64,000 nt of DNA from Pachypanchax playfairii. Its lineage: Eukaryota > Chordata > Actinopteri > Cyprinodontiformes > Aplocheilidae. A program made the translations under genes and the position numbers. Positions within the stretch are counted from its first letter, which is position 1; every line of letters begins with the position of its first letter. Shown in pieces: positions 23,101 to 35,499 of this stretch. The stretch spans positions 7,819,530-7,883,529 of the forward strand of contig SSNP01000005.1 of NCBI GenBank assembly GCA_006937955.1, written 5' to 3'. The notes beneath the pieces were generated by a model. That model was not told the origin of the DNA, searched no databases, and saw only the letters and a list, made by a program, of their open reading frames with translations.

Positions 23101-25204
23101 CGTTAAGCTTTAAAGTGCTTAAGATTGTGACTTTGGCACATCACCACAGTTTGATGTCAGAATATGAAGAAAAAAAAAACTGATTGATGACAAACAAAAG
23201 GCATATATAACATCAGTCATACATTGCAAAAGTGAACAAATAAAAGATACAGTAAATGGTTCAGTGAGTGTCTGAGTATGGAGCCGTGCATCCATTCCCA
23301 GTTCAGACCGTCTGACTCAGCCGCCTGTCAGTGGGACGAGGCAGATGGGAGACATAAAATGCTCGATGCCTTGACAAGGTAGTCTGTCAAAGTTAGGTAG
23401 AACAGTCACAGGGGTAATGTTTTGACAAGGCATTAAATGTCTACTTCACAGACGTCCCGTATGTCATTCTACGAGATTGATGTACAGATACAGATGGCTG
23501 TATAATGCATGCCTTTGGAGATTTTGTATGCTTATGCCTTGATTTTTGTTATGCTCTGACCCACTTACCTCACATTGCTAATGATAAGCCCCAAGCTAAA
23601 GTCACTCTTGATGTTTAATGTCTCCTTATAATTGAGTAATTATGACACAAAAAAATAATTTGCAACTGTTGTGTCCCATCTGCAGTGCTTTTTTCCTTGT
23701 TTTAACATGCCTTGGACTGGATTTAATAAACGTATTCACACTTTCATGTGCAATTTGTCATTAGTTGTTTTTTCAGATGTGACATTAACAGTCAACTTTT
23801 AACCTGTTCAAAACTCTTTGCTGTGACCGCCATTATTAAGATAATTGAAACAGGATAGTTCGTGTGATTTAAAGTTTAAGAGCTTTTAGTGAAAATTTAA
23901 GTTAAAAAAATATGTGTGTAGAGTTGAAGTAAGTAACTTTAAACTTATCAATATAGCCCACCCCTTCAACATTGCCCTACACTCACATATTTATTTACAT
24001 ATAAGTCATTCAGTTTTTTTCATTTTATTTATTTACTTTTAACACACCACTCTGCCACCACCACATGGTAAAATTAAGCATTTAATCTATTCTTGCTTTC
24101 TTATTCAATTATTTAAATTCTGTTCTTCAGCACAATATTTGCATAAACATTTGTAAAGTGGGTCTACAGCTTGTTAAAAATGTCAGATGTGTTAGATTCT
24201 TCACTTATGAATGAACTATAGATTAAGTAAAACAGTATAAAATGTAGTAATAATGAACAAAAGCACCAACATTTATCACCTAAATGCTGTGCTTGTGTAG
24301 AGTCAGCTTCTTGGTTACATCACACTACCAATCCTATCCTTTCACTGAACACAAATTATCTTTGATAGAGCTCAGCAAGCCTAGATCTCACAAATATTCA
24401 GTGAAACCAATTTGTCAGAGAAGCTCGCTTCAAAAAATAAGGAGAGAAAACAGGGTGTCAGTTGCGTTCCAATTGTTTCAGCACCAAGGAACGCATGCAG
24501 CAATTTAAGTGCATTGAATTGACAACCAGTTCAGCACCATCACACTGGATTGCTGCAGGGAGGTGCAGACTTTCTCAGTGCACATCTTAAATAAGACAAA
24601 CAGAAAATAAAATGTAATTTGAAAGAAAATAAAGAGATTTTTTTTTTTTAAAGAAGGACACATTAACATGAGGTTTAAAAATCCAAAGCTTGACTTTGGT
24701 TTCATGGGGAAGTCTCAAAAACCACATTGCAAACACAGATGCAAACAGCACTTTTCAATTATGAGCAAAGCAATTTGCCAGGAGAGGTGCAAATTAACAC
24801 AGTGTTGCAAAAAATGTCACCTCTTTATAATCAGGATCCTGTAGTTCAGTAGCATGTACAATTTGTTGTTGGCACAACACAGGCCATATAAACAAATATA
24901 AAACACCTGTTTAATTAAAGATCTTCAGAAGTGGTTCTTTGTCTCAGGTAAAACAAATAAATCGTTTTTATTTATTTTATTTTTTTTTGTAGAGGGTTCA
25001 AAATATGACTGCACACGTTTAAACAGTACTGAAATAAATAAAAAAACAGTTAATAGATAAATCCAAATTGTCCTTTTTTTACTATAAACTTTTGAAACAA
25101 CTTGATAAAAGATTTTGACAGAAAGTTGATTTTTACATGGTTTTGAATTTTTGGCTGTTGCATAGTGATACTGGAATATGTATGTTATGTCAGAGTCCCC
25201 CTAC
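20126..25204. other. Non-coding, mostly unique sequence
   Basis: A 5-kb stretch with no supported gene. It holds a short (TG)n tract near 21840 and T-rich low-complexity sequence near 21960-22010. 23270-23640 is repeat-free, of more balanced composition and could be regulatory. I see no splice-bounded exons that I trust. Confidence 0.35.
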
Positions 25205-26045
25205 TGTCATGGTTCGTACCAGGTGGGGTTGTTTTCGAGCTCCCAAAGTGACCCAAACTCCAAACACACACAGAGCGAGGAAACAGCGTTCAGTGTTAAC
25301 AGTGTTTATTATGTACAGTGCTCCAGTATACACACAGGTGAATAATAAATGTGCACGATGAAACTCAGGACGGTCCTGGTGCGGGACAGGAACGGTCCTG
25401 GGGTTATGAGAGAGAGAGAGGTTAGTGACAGGTGGAGAAACCAGCTGCGGCGTGCGGGGATCGTGCTCGCTTAACTCACGGGTTCGTGTGTGACGTCCGG
25501 GTTTGAGGAGAGATCCGAGGATGCTGCCGCAGGGGTGGTGATCCAAACTGTCGGTATCCGTTATGTGAGATCCGGGTCCGGGTGCTGTGTGCGCAGACGT
25601 GACTGCGGCAGGGGTGACAGCAGAGCGTTGACCGGGAAGGTGTGGACCAGAGGAAGCCAGAGACAGACAGGGAGCCAGAGGGAGAGAGCTGGTCGCGTGG
25701 CACCGCAACGGAGCTCTAGTACGTTCCAGGTTTGAGCCAATCCTCACTATGAGCGGTTCGATATCCACGCTGGAGGTTAAACTGTCGGGAGAGGAGCTCC
25801 AGGACAGCGGGCTAAACACAAGGAAGAGAGGGCAGGTTAAATACTGCAGAAACACTCTGGTTAATAATCACTGGCCACTCTGTTACCACGAAAGGTAGTG
25901 GAACAAACTGGCGTCTGTCTGTGGTTCCTCCTCTGCTTAAGTACCCAGCTCTCCTGAGCTGGGTAATGATCCACACCTGTCTTCACTGATCGCTGCTGCC
26001 ACGCCCTGCAAGACAATTAGTGCACAACCACCACCACCAGCAGCA
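25205..26045 (-). mobile_element. CpG-rich LTR-like element
   Basis: About 840 bp of strongly GC- and CpG-rich DNA in AT-rich surroundings. Read on the minus strand it ends CGAACCATGACA at 25205. It carries a promoter-like GTACTTAAGCAGAGG, a hairpin ACCCAGCTC / GAGCTGGGT (25943-25964), and an AATAAA near the 3' end, as in an LTR. The minus strand is open for 221 codons (25855-25190), but the predicted product is rich in Ser, Pro, Thr and Leu, has no known domain, and is probably a by-product of high GC. The upstream end is missing; 31754-32078 supplies the corresponding TGTCACGG start. No gag-pol is present. Confidence 0.6.
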
Positions 26046-26085
26046 GAGATCCTCACACCTACTTATTAGCTGGGTTGGACATTTC

Positions 26086-26178
26086 AAATTGACCTTAGCA
26101 GTGAGTATGTGCATGTATGGACAGGCTCCAGTCCCCCAAAACCCTGCACAGGACAAAGTGGACAGAAAAAGGATGGCC
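26086..26178 (-). repeat. Teleost CCATCC-type repeat fragment
   Basis: AAATTGACCTTAGCAGTGAG, ATGGACAGGCTCCAGTCCCC, AACCCTGCACAGGACAAAGT, GACAGAAAAAGGATGG: the reverse-complement order of the repeat, internally deleted. It abuts the LTR-like element. Confidence 0.65.
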
Positions 26179-28414
26179 ATATGGAGGTCCTCAAAATGTG
26201 TTTGTTTTCCAGCTGAATAAAAGCACATAATTGAATGACAGAGTCAAGAATAAACATAATTGTGTCCCTACCAGTTTGATGATAATGTACCACCCTGGTA
26301 CTTTGCATGGTTTGCAATAGATGCAAAACAATAGTAAATCTGTTGTTAAGAGAAACTGAATGATAAATGCTGAATTCCTAAACAGATTAGATGAGGCTAT
26401 ATTTCAATGTCATGGTTTTGAGGCCTTCATTGTCTCTTCACCTGCCGTAATGAGAAATAGGTATTACCTCTATGCTGTGCCAAGTGTAGTCACTTTTCAC
26501 CTGCTCCCCATCTTTATTCTTAAGATGGGTCTCTTCTGTAATGCAGCTGAGCAAATTGAATCTGCCAGTCAACTGAAGCGTCACACTTATCTAATCTGAG
26601 CTGTAATACAGGGCTATGCTCTATTGGCTTTGCATAACAACCTCTCCATGTTTGTAACCTGGTCCCCAAGGTAGCATGAAGTATTGTAATTCTACCTGTG
26701 ATAAATCAAGGCCAGCTCCACCTTTGTACTTTTTCCCACTGTTGCATTCTGTTTTTGTCGTGGATTCTCTCTGGTGTGCTAACATGAAAAAGTTCACATT
26801 ACTCACATAATTGAAAATGCTTAATATGTAAATGCTCCTGTGGCCAATCGCAGGGAACAAGGGCAAAAAGATAGAGTCAGAGAGAATTTTTCATGCCAGG
26901 GACTAAAGCATTTCTGCTTAAGTCAGCAAGGGAGATGTTAATACTGCAGTGGGGATTAATGAAAGTATTGGCTTACAAACATTTGGTGATACATTATTGT
27001 GGCCCCCAGCAACTAGTGAATGTTAGGTTGTTTTTCAATTNNNNNNNNNNCAATTGCAATGTCCGCAGGGGAAGAACTTCCTGTTTTAATTAGATTCTGT
27101 AAAGGTAAATTGTAAGTCAGATAAACTGTAAGTTCTGTGGTCAGCTGTTTCCTATATCACAAAAATATACCATGTACATGTAATTATTATTCATGTTACT
27201 ATATAATGAATAGCTGCTGATACATTTTTCAAGTTATGTATGGATCAATAACAAATTTACACAACAGTAAAAGAATATATTATTATTTCAATCACTAATT
27301 AAGACATCTAAGGCAGATGTGTGTAAATGGAATTTAAAAGCATAATATAATACAACTGTTCAAACAAATGGACAGCATCTATAAGAATCTATAATTTACA
27401 GAGAATTATCTTGTTTCATTCTATAAGATAATAAAACCTCAGTAAATTAAAGCTGCTAGAAAATATTTCCCTTGTTTACAATCATTCTGTCTCTTATGTT
27501 TTAAGGGCTGTAAGATGCAAATTTTGTTTATATGAACTTCCTGGCCTAATCTTTAGATCAACTGATTTTTTTTTTCTTTGAGGAGAAGATAATTATATTT
27601 ACTTTATTAAAGATGGAGGCAAAATGGACAAAGACAGAAAAAAATGACTTTGAGTATGTTTGTAACACAGTGCAGCAAAGTTTAAAATAACATTCTGACA
27701 TGCAAGATGCATTTCAACATCAAAACATTACTAGGGAATATGTAAAATGTATTCAGAATATGTTTTAGCTTAGTGCATTTTATACTGAATATTGCTTTCT
27801 AGCCACAGGATTTAAATGTTAGAGTTTGCTTGGGAGCTGCAGTGCAGCTCATAGTGACTCTTCCCTCTTTCTAGAGAAATATCTCTGTGTACCCTGAAAG
27901 TAAACACAGCAGTAATTTCCTTGCAGAGGCTGTTCTCTTGCTCACACTCAAGTTGTCACTCACACTTGTGTTGTATCACAGAGGATGCCAACCACAGGAG
28001 GAAATAGGGATAAAAGCAGTCAAAAGATGTCATTACCCTGAGGTGAAAAGGACAGTGGATATACAGTAAAAGCACAGTCATTTACTCAGAATATTTAGAT
28101 ATAATTTTGTTCATCTGAGTTTCTGATTCTGGCAGCACTTAGATATTTATAACTGTTTGCTTATTTAGTCTTAAATTAGATTTTTTTTTTGTTATTTTAT
28201 TTGTTTCTAGCACGTATTCCAACACTTAATAAAAATGTATAATTCCCTAATTTAAATTGCAAACTCCAAGAAAACAGGTTGGATTAGAAAGAATAAAAAG
28301 TGTGTTCTGGTCCTCCGCTGACTAAACTTTTTTCAATTTAAAAGGAACTTTTATAGTAAAACGTATACGATCAAAATACTTACAATCAAAGGATTTGGGG
28401 CTTGTTTCTGTTTG
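26179..28414. other. Non-coding, includes assembly gap
   Basis: No supported gene. 26360-26640 and 26860-27020 are repeat-free with balanced composition and could be regulatory. Ten N lie at 27041-27050. A 17-bp palindrome GAGCTGCAGTGCAGCTC is at 27834-27850. Confidence 0.35.
27041..27050. other. Assembly gap (10 N)
   Basis: Ten N flanked on both sides by CAATT (TTTTTCAATT and CAATTGCAAT), suggesting that the contig ends may overlap and the true gap may be tiny or absent. Confidence 0.95.
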
Positions 28415-28680
28415 GCATCGCAGGGTCTGGATCTGTGACTCTCACTGGGCAAGAGGCACAGAAAGGTCCTGCACAGGGTCACAACCTATCTAGTCACACA
28501 CAACAACGGGTCATTTACAATTGTCATTTCATCTAGCATGCATGTTTTTAGTTTATGGACAGAGACCGAGGAACCTGGAGAAAATCCACTCATGCAAGTT
28601 AGGAAAAACATCATGCCCTACAATTGGAAGTTAAACCCAGAACCTTCTCCCTGTAAGGCTAAAGAGCTTATCAACTGTTA
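28415..28680 (+). repeat. Teleost CCATCC-type interspersed repeat
   Basis: Contains CATCGCAGGGTCTGGATC, CACAGGGTCACAACCTATC, AGCATGCATGTTTTTAGTTT, GAGGAACCTGGAGAAAATCC and TAAACCCAGAACCTTCTCCC: the middle and 3' part of the repeat, degraded. Confidence 0.65.
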
Positions 28681-31529
28681 CTATACAGTTTCAGTTTTAC
28701 TTTATTTAAGAATCAAAAAAACATTGATTTCACTTTCAGTTTTGTATGTCTTTGTCTAAGTTAATGATCAAGAATACTTTTGAAAGTTCTTAATTATACA
28801 AACAAGTTGATTCTTTATGCTCCGTAAACAATGATTAAACCAATACGTTCCTGTAAACTTTCATTGCTATAAAGTTTGGATATTTTGTAATTGAAACTTA
28901 AAAGCTGTTTGCATCCGGCTGACACAAAAAAGGAAAAGGTTTGGACAAGTTTTTTATTTATTTTTTCTTGTAATCTATTGGTTACAGCAGCAAGATATTT
29001 ACAGAGAGACTAGGCTTTTTCACTCCAGTGGGTCACATACGCCCATGTCAAACTTGGCAGCATATCTGAGATATGCACATGGTGCCCTTTGATGCCCGTG
29101 AAAAATTGCCCCCACAATGTGTGGATAGAGTGTTTTTTCCTGCCTTGCCCTGTTGCTTATGTGTTTATGAAAGTTGACTTCTCATAGCTCAAAATTTTAG
29201 CAGGAAAATCTTAAAAAGAATCCCAAGGTAGTTTCCATTTTTTTATAAGGTATATTCAATATTTGCAAAATAGGAAGAGAAGAGAGAATCTGAGGACCAT
29301 TCATCCTGGAAGTGGATAAATAACAGGTAAGCCAATATACAGATGATGCATACATGCATAATGAGCAAGGGCAAAAAGAACCACAAGAGATATTGTAATG
29401 AACAGGAAGTACACGGAAATAATCAGATAGCTCAAAATACTGAACTACAAAGCGTACAATGAATTGTTGATATGAATGTAAAAATAAACTCATTCACAAA
29501 AATTGTGACCTGCTTCTGATCATTATTAGTTTCTACTCCTCCACTGTCAGTGAGTTTAGAGCAACCCTTGGTGTTTGCTCTCTCTGTATATCCAACATTC
29601 AGTGTATAATAAACGTGCCGAGTGTAATGGTCTTCATGTCTGTATCTTTGGCTTTATGTGTGCTCAACTTGCCACATGCGTGTGTAAAGTGGCCCCCATC
29701 ACTGACAGCACATGGGTAACCCAAAAGTGAGTGAGCTTCATGGAGGCCTCTCAGCACTGCAACATGAAGGGGACACTGATGTGCTGAAATTCTTTACCCT
29801 GTGTGGTACCAAACCACGAACAACATAAATCTATTTTTCAGCACTGTGTGTTCTTTTACCCTTGGGTCAACCTAAAAACACTGGACAAATTTCACACCGG
29901 AGACCAAGATTCAGTTTGGCGTCTGGGACAGAGAGGAAGTCTCTCTGCCTACGAATCTCTCTCAAAACCGCCATTTTATTAACACCAAGATCAACACATT
30001 GTACATCCTTTTAAGGCTCTGCCTCTAATACACTGTCATTCGTAAATCATGTTGTCTAAACATCCCCCTTCTGCTGAATATGGTGCATTCCTGTTTACTT
30101 TAAGCTCCCAGAGTCTGCAAAGTCTTTCCAAATAAGGTATCATCTCCTCAGTCCTTGGCCTTCAGTGTTCTTCATGGCCTCCTGAATGCAGACGGTTTTA
30201 TTCTTCAAATAAGGATAAGCTTAAAGCAGGTTCATATTACACTAGTAAATACTTAGCAATAAAATATTATCACACCACAACACTTAAAGTTCAAATGCTT
30301 TCAATGAAGATTCTCTCAGTCAAGAATAATTAAAACCTTTGCGTGTCGCAGACACTCCAATGAGATAATAAGAAAGAACTTTCTCTAATCCAGAATAATT
30401 ATATTTAACTCCACAATTGCACTGAAGTAAACACGGAGGCTTTTTACTTTTTAGATGTACTGCACTTTGTGTTATTGCTGGGTTAAGACAGCGCTGCCAA
30501 ACCTATTATCTTCTCTTGCAATAATGTGTGTAAAGACATCATTTTGTTAGTATTGTATGTTTACTTTGACATTTACTGCCATTTGTTTATGAGAAAGGTG
30601 CTGCAATGACTGATTAACCTGCCTTGTAATATGTCACATCTTCTGCTGCTCAAACAATAATGAAATGTGAATAACATCATTGCTGAAAATCTGTTTTTGC
30701 ATTAAAACCAATGCAAATAATCTTTCAATGAGTCACTATTATTGAGCTGTTGCTGCTTTCTGATTTTTTTATTCACAATTGGTATTTTTCATATCCAACA
30801 CACAGTAGACAACCTTTTGGTGCATTTTTCCAAATTCTTTAGTCATCTTATTTCATTGTTTGAGCATATCTATCGTTGTTTGTTTTCATTTTGTGCTCTT
30901 TCTAAAACCAATTTACATGCCAGTCTATGATTTAGAAAGCATGTTTTTTCTTTATTTGCGACATTTTTGCTATTTAAAAACAAAGGTTTGTCTTAGGTTA
31001 TTGGAAAAGAGACACAACAAAAACACGTGGCAGCTCAGTATTGCTTCTCTTACACGACCTCCAAATACAACTGGAACAGCATCAGATCTATCTCCTTATC
31101 TGTTTTTAACTTTCAAAATTAACCTGCAAAGTTCATTTTCAACACACAATTCCCATTTTCTCTCAACACAATTAACAACAGCTTCATATCACTCTTGCCT
31201 ATGTGACAGTGATTCAGTAAAACACTGATCCAAAAGTTAATATCCAAGAATGGAACATAAACTCACTAAACAGAGTTTTGTTGTTAAAATCTCTAGTGGG
31301 TGAGAGATAGCTTTTGTCATTTACTTCCTTTTGGGGAAAATAAAACACTCAAACATCTTTCTAAGACTAAAAAGTTTATTCATATTAGAGCTAACAAAAG
31401 CAACATATATACCATTCAACAATCTTTTTTAAACTAAGTATTGCCTGTTTTTACCTCCTTAAAGAGGGCCAATACAGCAAATACCCAAAGACTGAGAATT
31501 CAAACTCTTGCACACTCACTTCTATTCAA
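28681..31529. other. Non-coding, no feature recognised
   Basis: No supported gene. A GC-richer segment at about 29530-30060 may be an old repeat (GTCTGGGACAGAGAGGAAGT), but I cannot name it. Confidence 0.3.
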
Positions 31530-31605
31530 AATCAGAATCAGGTTTATTTGGTCAACTATATAGTAAACACAAAGAATTCGGCTCCAGTTTAGTTATGCTC
31601 ATGTA
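31530..31605 (+). repeat. Short teleost interspersed repeat fragment
   Basis: AATCAGAATCAGGTTTATTT then AAGAATTCGGCTCCAGTTT resembles the abundant 'AATCAGAATCAGCTTTATTGGCC ... GGAATTTGACTTCGG' teleost repeat head. Family not assigned. Confidence 0.5.
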
Positions 31606-31753
31606 CTTATTACACATCTCATACTCTTGCACAGGTACTTTTATTCACATGTATAACTTTAACTATTCTCACTCACACACAATCAAATATCAACTTCTGA
31701 TAGGAAACTTGAAAGCCTTCGATGGGTTATGTATGATAACTTTGATTGGATAT

Positions 31754-32078
31754 NACTGAGAGAAGCGGGAGAGAGGGCAGGTTAGTAGAAACTAACATGA
31801 AACTGTCATTAAAATGTCTCTGGCCGATCTGTACCACAGTATGAGTGGAACGAGCTGGCGTCTGTCTCTTCTTGCTCCTCTGCTTAAATACCCAGCTCAC
31901 CTGAGCTGGGTAATGATCCACACCTGCAGCCACTGATGAGAGCTGTCACACCCTGCAGAGATGATTAGTGGAGACAGCACACACCACACAGCAGCTGCAG
32001 CAATCCCACCAGTGAAAACACTACAGAACAAAACCCTCACAGACCAGAAAGGAAAACCCAAACCCCAGAACCGTGACA
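31754..32078 (-). mobile_element. Partial LTR-like element related to 25205-26045
   Basis: On the minus strand it starts TGTCACGGTTCTGGGG at 32078 and passes through a hairpin ACCCAGCTCA / TGAGCTGGGT (31890-31911) and a TATTTAAGCAGAGG promoter-like motif before ending at a single N (31754). The segment 31880-31925 is nearly identical to 25935-25980. Same strand as that copy, but the 5.7 kb between them has no retroviral genes, so I treat them as independent insertions. Confidence 0.6.
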
Positions 32079-34594
32079 GATATGTGTATGAGTTTGATAG
32101 GTTATATGGTAGAAAGGGACTATGATGTGCCACATGAGAGACAATGACATGTGTGAAAGCAAGTATGATTTATTTTCATGGTCTTTTATCAGGATGTACA
32201 AACTCCATGCAAAAAACAAAACAAAACAACAACAACAATAAAACACCATTAACAGTGTCCCGTCTATACACATGACAGGGTTTAACATAGAATTTTCTGC
32301 AGATTCTGCTACCCAAGTAAACCTTTAAACATCATCACATGTGAAACTAATTTTCTTCTCTTGCCAATACACAGCTGTTTGCATTACTTTTAAAAAATAG
32401 TAACACAAATGGAAACCGTCCCACACTGTAATATGTGCTGTTACATTTTTTTGTACCATTTAAATATTCATGAAAACAATTTAAAAGCACTGCATCTATT
32501 TTAGAACATCTGAAAATGTCAGACTGATCCCTTTGTAAGAAGTCCAGTTTTTACATAATTTCACCGCCCACTGTCTGTCTGTGTCCAGCATTTGTAGTGT
32601 GCACCATAACATTATTTTCCTTCTGCACTTTTTTCCTCTTGATTTTGACAGAACGATTGTTGTTACGAAGAAACAGAATGTCCCAAGCTGTTGAGCAGAG
32701 AATACAATGTCACACATAGAAAGATCACTACAGTTTAAGCTGCAATTTGGATGCATTTGTATTGACCACGTCTTGGTAAAAGGAATAAACTCAGAAAAAC
32801 TAATAACTTATGTCTGTAGCCTTCATTACCAATTCAAACTATAGTGTTCCATTTCTGTTCCAGATGTGAAAGCTTCAACTTTAGTGCATAACATGGACCT
32901 TTTTTTTTTAAAGAAATTCAATCATAGACAAAGAGGAAAGGCTAATTGGGTTTTATGTCAGCTTATGTTACTCTGAGTGCTGTCCTTCAGCATATACTGT
33001 CCTTCAAATGAGAGGACAAACATTTTCTCAGGCACAAAAAATGGCTTTGTGACTTGTCCAAGATCTTATGATTGGTACCGACTCAATGGCTCTTCTAATC
33101 TAATATCTCACCCTCTCTCTCTCTTTCCCTCTCTCCTTCTCTTTTCTCCCACTGCGTACAACATGTGAGAAGACTTAAACAAGACCAATTTAGAAGTGAT
33201 GAATAAAAAGAGTACTCGGAACAAATATATCAAATGATATAGTCCTCTCACTAACAAAAAAACGAAAAAAGAAGAAGGAGGTTAGGAAGCACTCAGTTGA
33301 TATTACCTTAATGGTCTATTCATGATCTGTCCAGTCCCATTATATGGTTGCTTATTGATTTCAGCTTGAGTTTACCAAGATTCAGGCTGTGCTTTCTGCC
33401 AGCGGATTACTCTGTGATTAGTGGAACTCAGTATCCAATCTTTCTTTAGCAATTGATAGATGGATGGCCCAGGGATTTTGATAAACCTAAATTAGATTTT
33501 CACAGATTTAAACAAACCTAATTTCACATTTGGCTAAATAGACTAAAATATTGTAAAATATGAATGCATGTATTCTTAGTGTAAGAGCAGCCATTCACTC
33601 TATCATGGCAGGAACTTGGAGTACAACCTAAGATCCATTATCTGGACAATGTGAGAGCCATTTACAGCAATGATGGAATAGGTTCCCTTGGGGACAGTAG
33701 ACGGACAGTTACATAGATGGCAGGTGATGAGGTGGACAAGGAGACATGAGGAATCGTTATAGCCTTCATATCTCACTCACAATTACTCTGCATGTCTTAC
33801 TGATACCCACAAATGAATTCAGCTTGTGTCAGAGTTGTCGTTTTTATTGCGGGCTGATGGGTGCAAAACTTTTAACGTTAACCTGGAGAGAGCAGGTCTG
33901 TACGGTGTAAATGGGCATTTAAAACATGAAAGCACTTTCCATCTTAACAAATTGTACCAGGTAAGTCCTATAGTGGCATATTAAGCAATGTACGTTATGT
34001 GACTCTTAGTTTGTGGATTATTAAAATCAATGTTTTGACTCAAACAGGTAAGATAGGTAGATCAGTAAGGCAAAATGTACAAAAAAGTATCACCCAGTAA
34101 AAACATACAAAAAACCTAGTGATGTTTTATAATTTGAAAAAAAAAACATAATTTCAAAAGGAAAATGAATATTTCCCCTTAAAGTCAAAAAATAGTAAAT
34201 ACCCTAAATCAGGCAGTATGTCTATTTATAGGATGCATTGGCTCACTTGCTAAGCATACGTAGGATTAAAAATCATCGCTGAAAGTTGTCTGAGGGAAAG
34301 TCAAGTATCTCAAGCTTTAAAAAACTAGTCTAGAATGACACTGCTCGTATCCTCAAGGTACAAGGTGTCATGTAATGATTATTTGTTAATTACATGAATA
34401 AGTTATGCTTGACCATTTACAGTCAATAGATCCTTACTAAAACAAATACACAAGAAGGAGTCTTCTATTCTGTCAATGTTTCAGAGATTGATTGATGGAG
34501 ACATGGTGACATGATGTGACCCAAAATCCAACATAGTTAATTTCTCCCCAATTCATTGTACATTTAATTTTCTTATTCAAAATGTGCTAATAAA
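32079..34594. other. Non-coding, mostly unique sequence
   Basis: No supported gene. A CT-rich tract lies near 33111-33150 and a strong CAG|GTAAGT donor-like site near 33960, with no linked acceptor or open exon. Confidence 0.35.
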
Positions 34595-34700
34595 CCACGT
34601 TTAATTCAATTCATTTTATTTATAAAGTGCCAGTTCATCACAAAATTTATTTCAAATAATTTTACAGAGATATAAAGTCAACTAGTTAAAAAAAAAAACA
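34595..34700 (+). repeat. Teleost TTTATTTATA-head repeat fragment
   Basis: AATTCAATTCATTTTATTTA then AAAGTGCCAGTTCATCACAA is the degraded head of the frequent 'AATTCAATTTTATTTATATAGCGCCA' repeat. Confidence 0.5.
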
Positions 34701-34764
34701 CATTTTCCCTCTATGGAACAAGCCAGTTGCTTTGAATCATTGATTGAACACAATCTCCCATCCT

Positions 34765-34859
34765 GATGACTAAATGTGAAATAAGTTCTTTCCAAAACTT
34801 AAAATGAACAGCTCACTAATTATTAAGAACACTGTATATTAAGTTAAGATGATGTTTTA
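34765..34859 (+). repeat. Unnamed repeat, copy 1 of 2
   Basis: GATGACTAAATGT ... CCAAAACTTAAAATGAACAG ... AACACTG recurs at 37927-38023 in the same orientation with roughly three quarters or more identity. Not a family I recognise. Confidence 0.7.
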
Positions 34860-35499
34860 ATTTTATTTCTGATTTCAGAATTATTACAGAAGCTACTGAA
34901 TGTGTAATCATCTTTACTGTGCAATTGAGATTTTTTTTAAGCAAATATGTTGTTTTGTTTGTTTGAGCAACAAAGAACTATTCAGATCAATACATATTTG
35001 TTACCTTTGTCCTGTAATAATGAAGGTAATACCTGGGGCTCATTTGAGGCAGACTCAAAATGATCAGAACAGAGAGACTGGAGTGATAGTAAAAAGTTTG
35101 TTTTAAAAGGAGGAGATGGGATTACTGGAGCTGAGAGAGAACTCAGGGATATGGAGGCAGAGGAGAGGGAGGTTAGTGTGAAACTTATCAATGATAAATA
35201 TTTAATTTTGGAAAAATCCAGAGCTCTGACTGATTGTTCTTTTCTTTTCAGGTTCGGGAGAGGTTGAGGGGTCCAGAGAACAGAGAATCCTGCCAAAGGG
35301 GCCAGGAGAAGTGAAAGGAGTGCAGGGATCCAAAGAGAAGAGTATGACTGAGAGCAAGCAAGTCAGAATCAGACTCAGACACATTTGTTTGTTTCCTATC
35401 TGAGGAGAAGAACTCGGATTCAATGAAGGATTTTTCTTTACAGAAACATTGATGCTAGAGGCTTCCTTCTGAGGTAAGTGATTTCCTTCACAAGGATTT
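34860..35499. other. Non-coding, possible old retroelement interior
   Basis: Both strands have modest open frames. On the plus strand a good acceptor (TTCTTTTCTTTTCAG, ending 35251) and a donor (GAG|GTAAGT, 35472) are present, but the interval contains stops. On the minus strand the products are rich in Ser, Pro and Leu. It may be the interior of the repeat ending at 35835. Confidence 0.25.

Noticed and set aside
25190..25855. 221-codon minus-strand open frame as a real gene
   Set aside because: It coincides with a CpG-rich LTR-like repeat, where stop codons are rare by composition, and the product is low-complexity Ser/Pro/Thr/Leu. Kept only as a note on the repeat.
25205..32078. Two LTR-like copies as the ends of one provirus
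   Set aside because: They share strand and similarity, but the 5.7 kb between them holds no gag-pol sequence, and one copy lacks its 5' part while the other lacks its 3' part.
35252..35472. Exon between a strong acceptor and donor on the plus strand
   Set aside because: All three frames contain stops before the donor, so it cannot be an internal coding exon; a non-coding exon remains possible.
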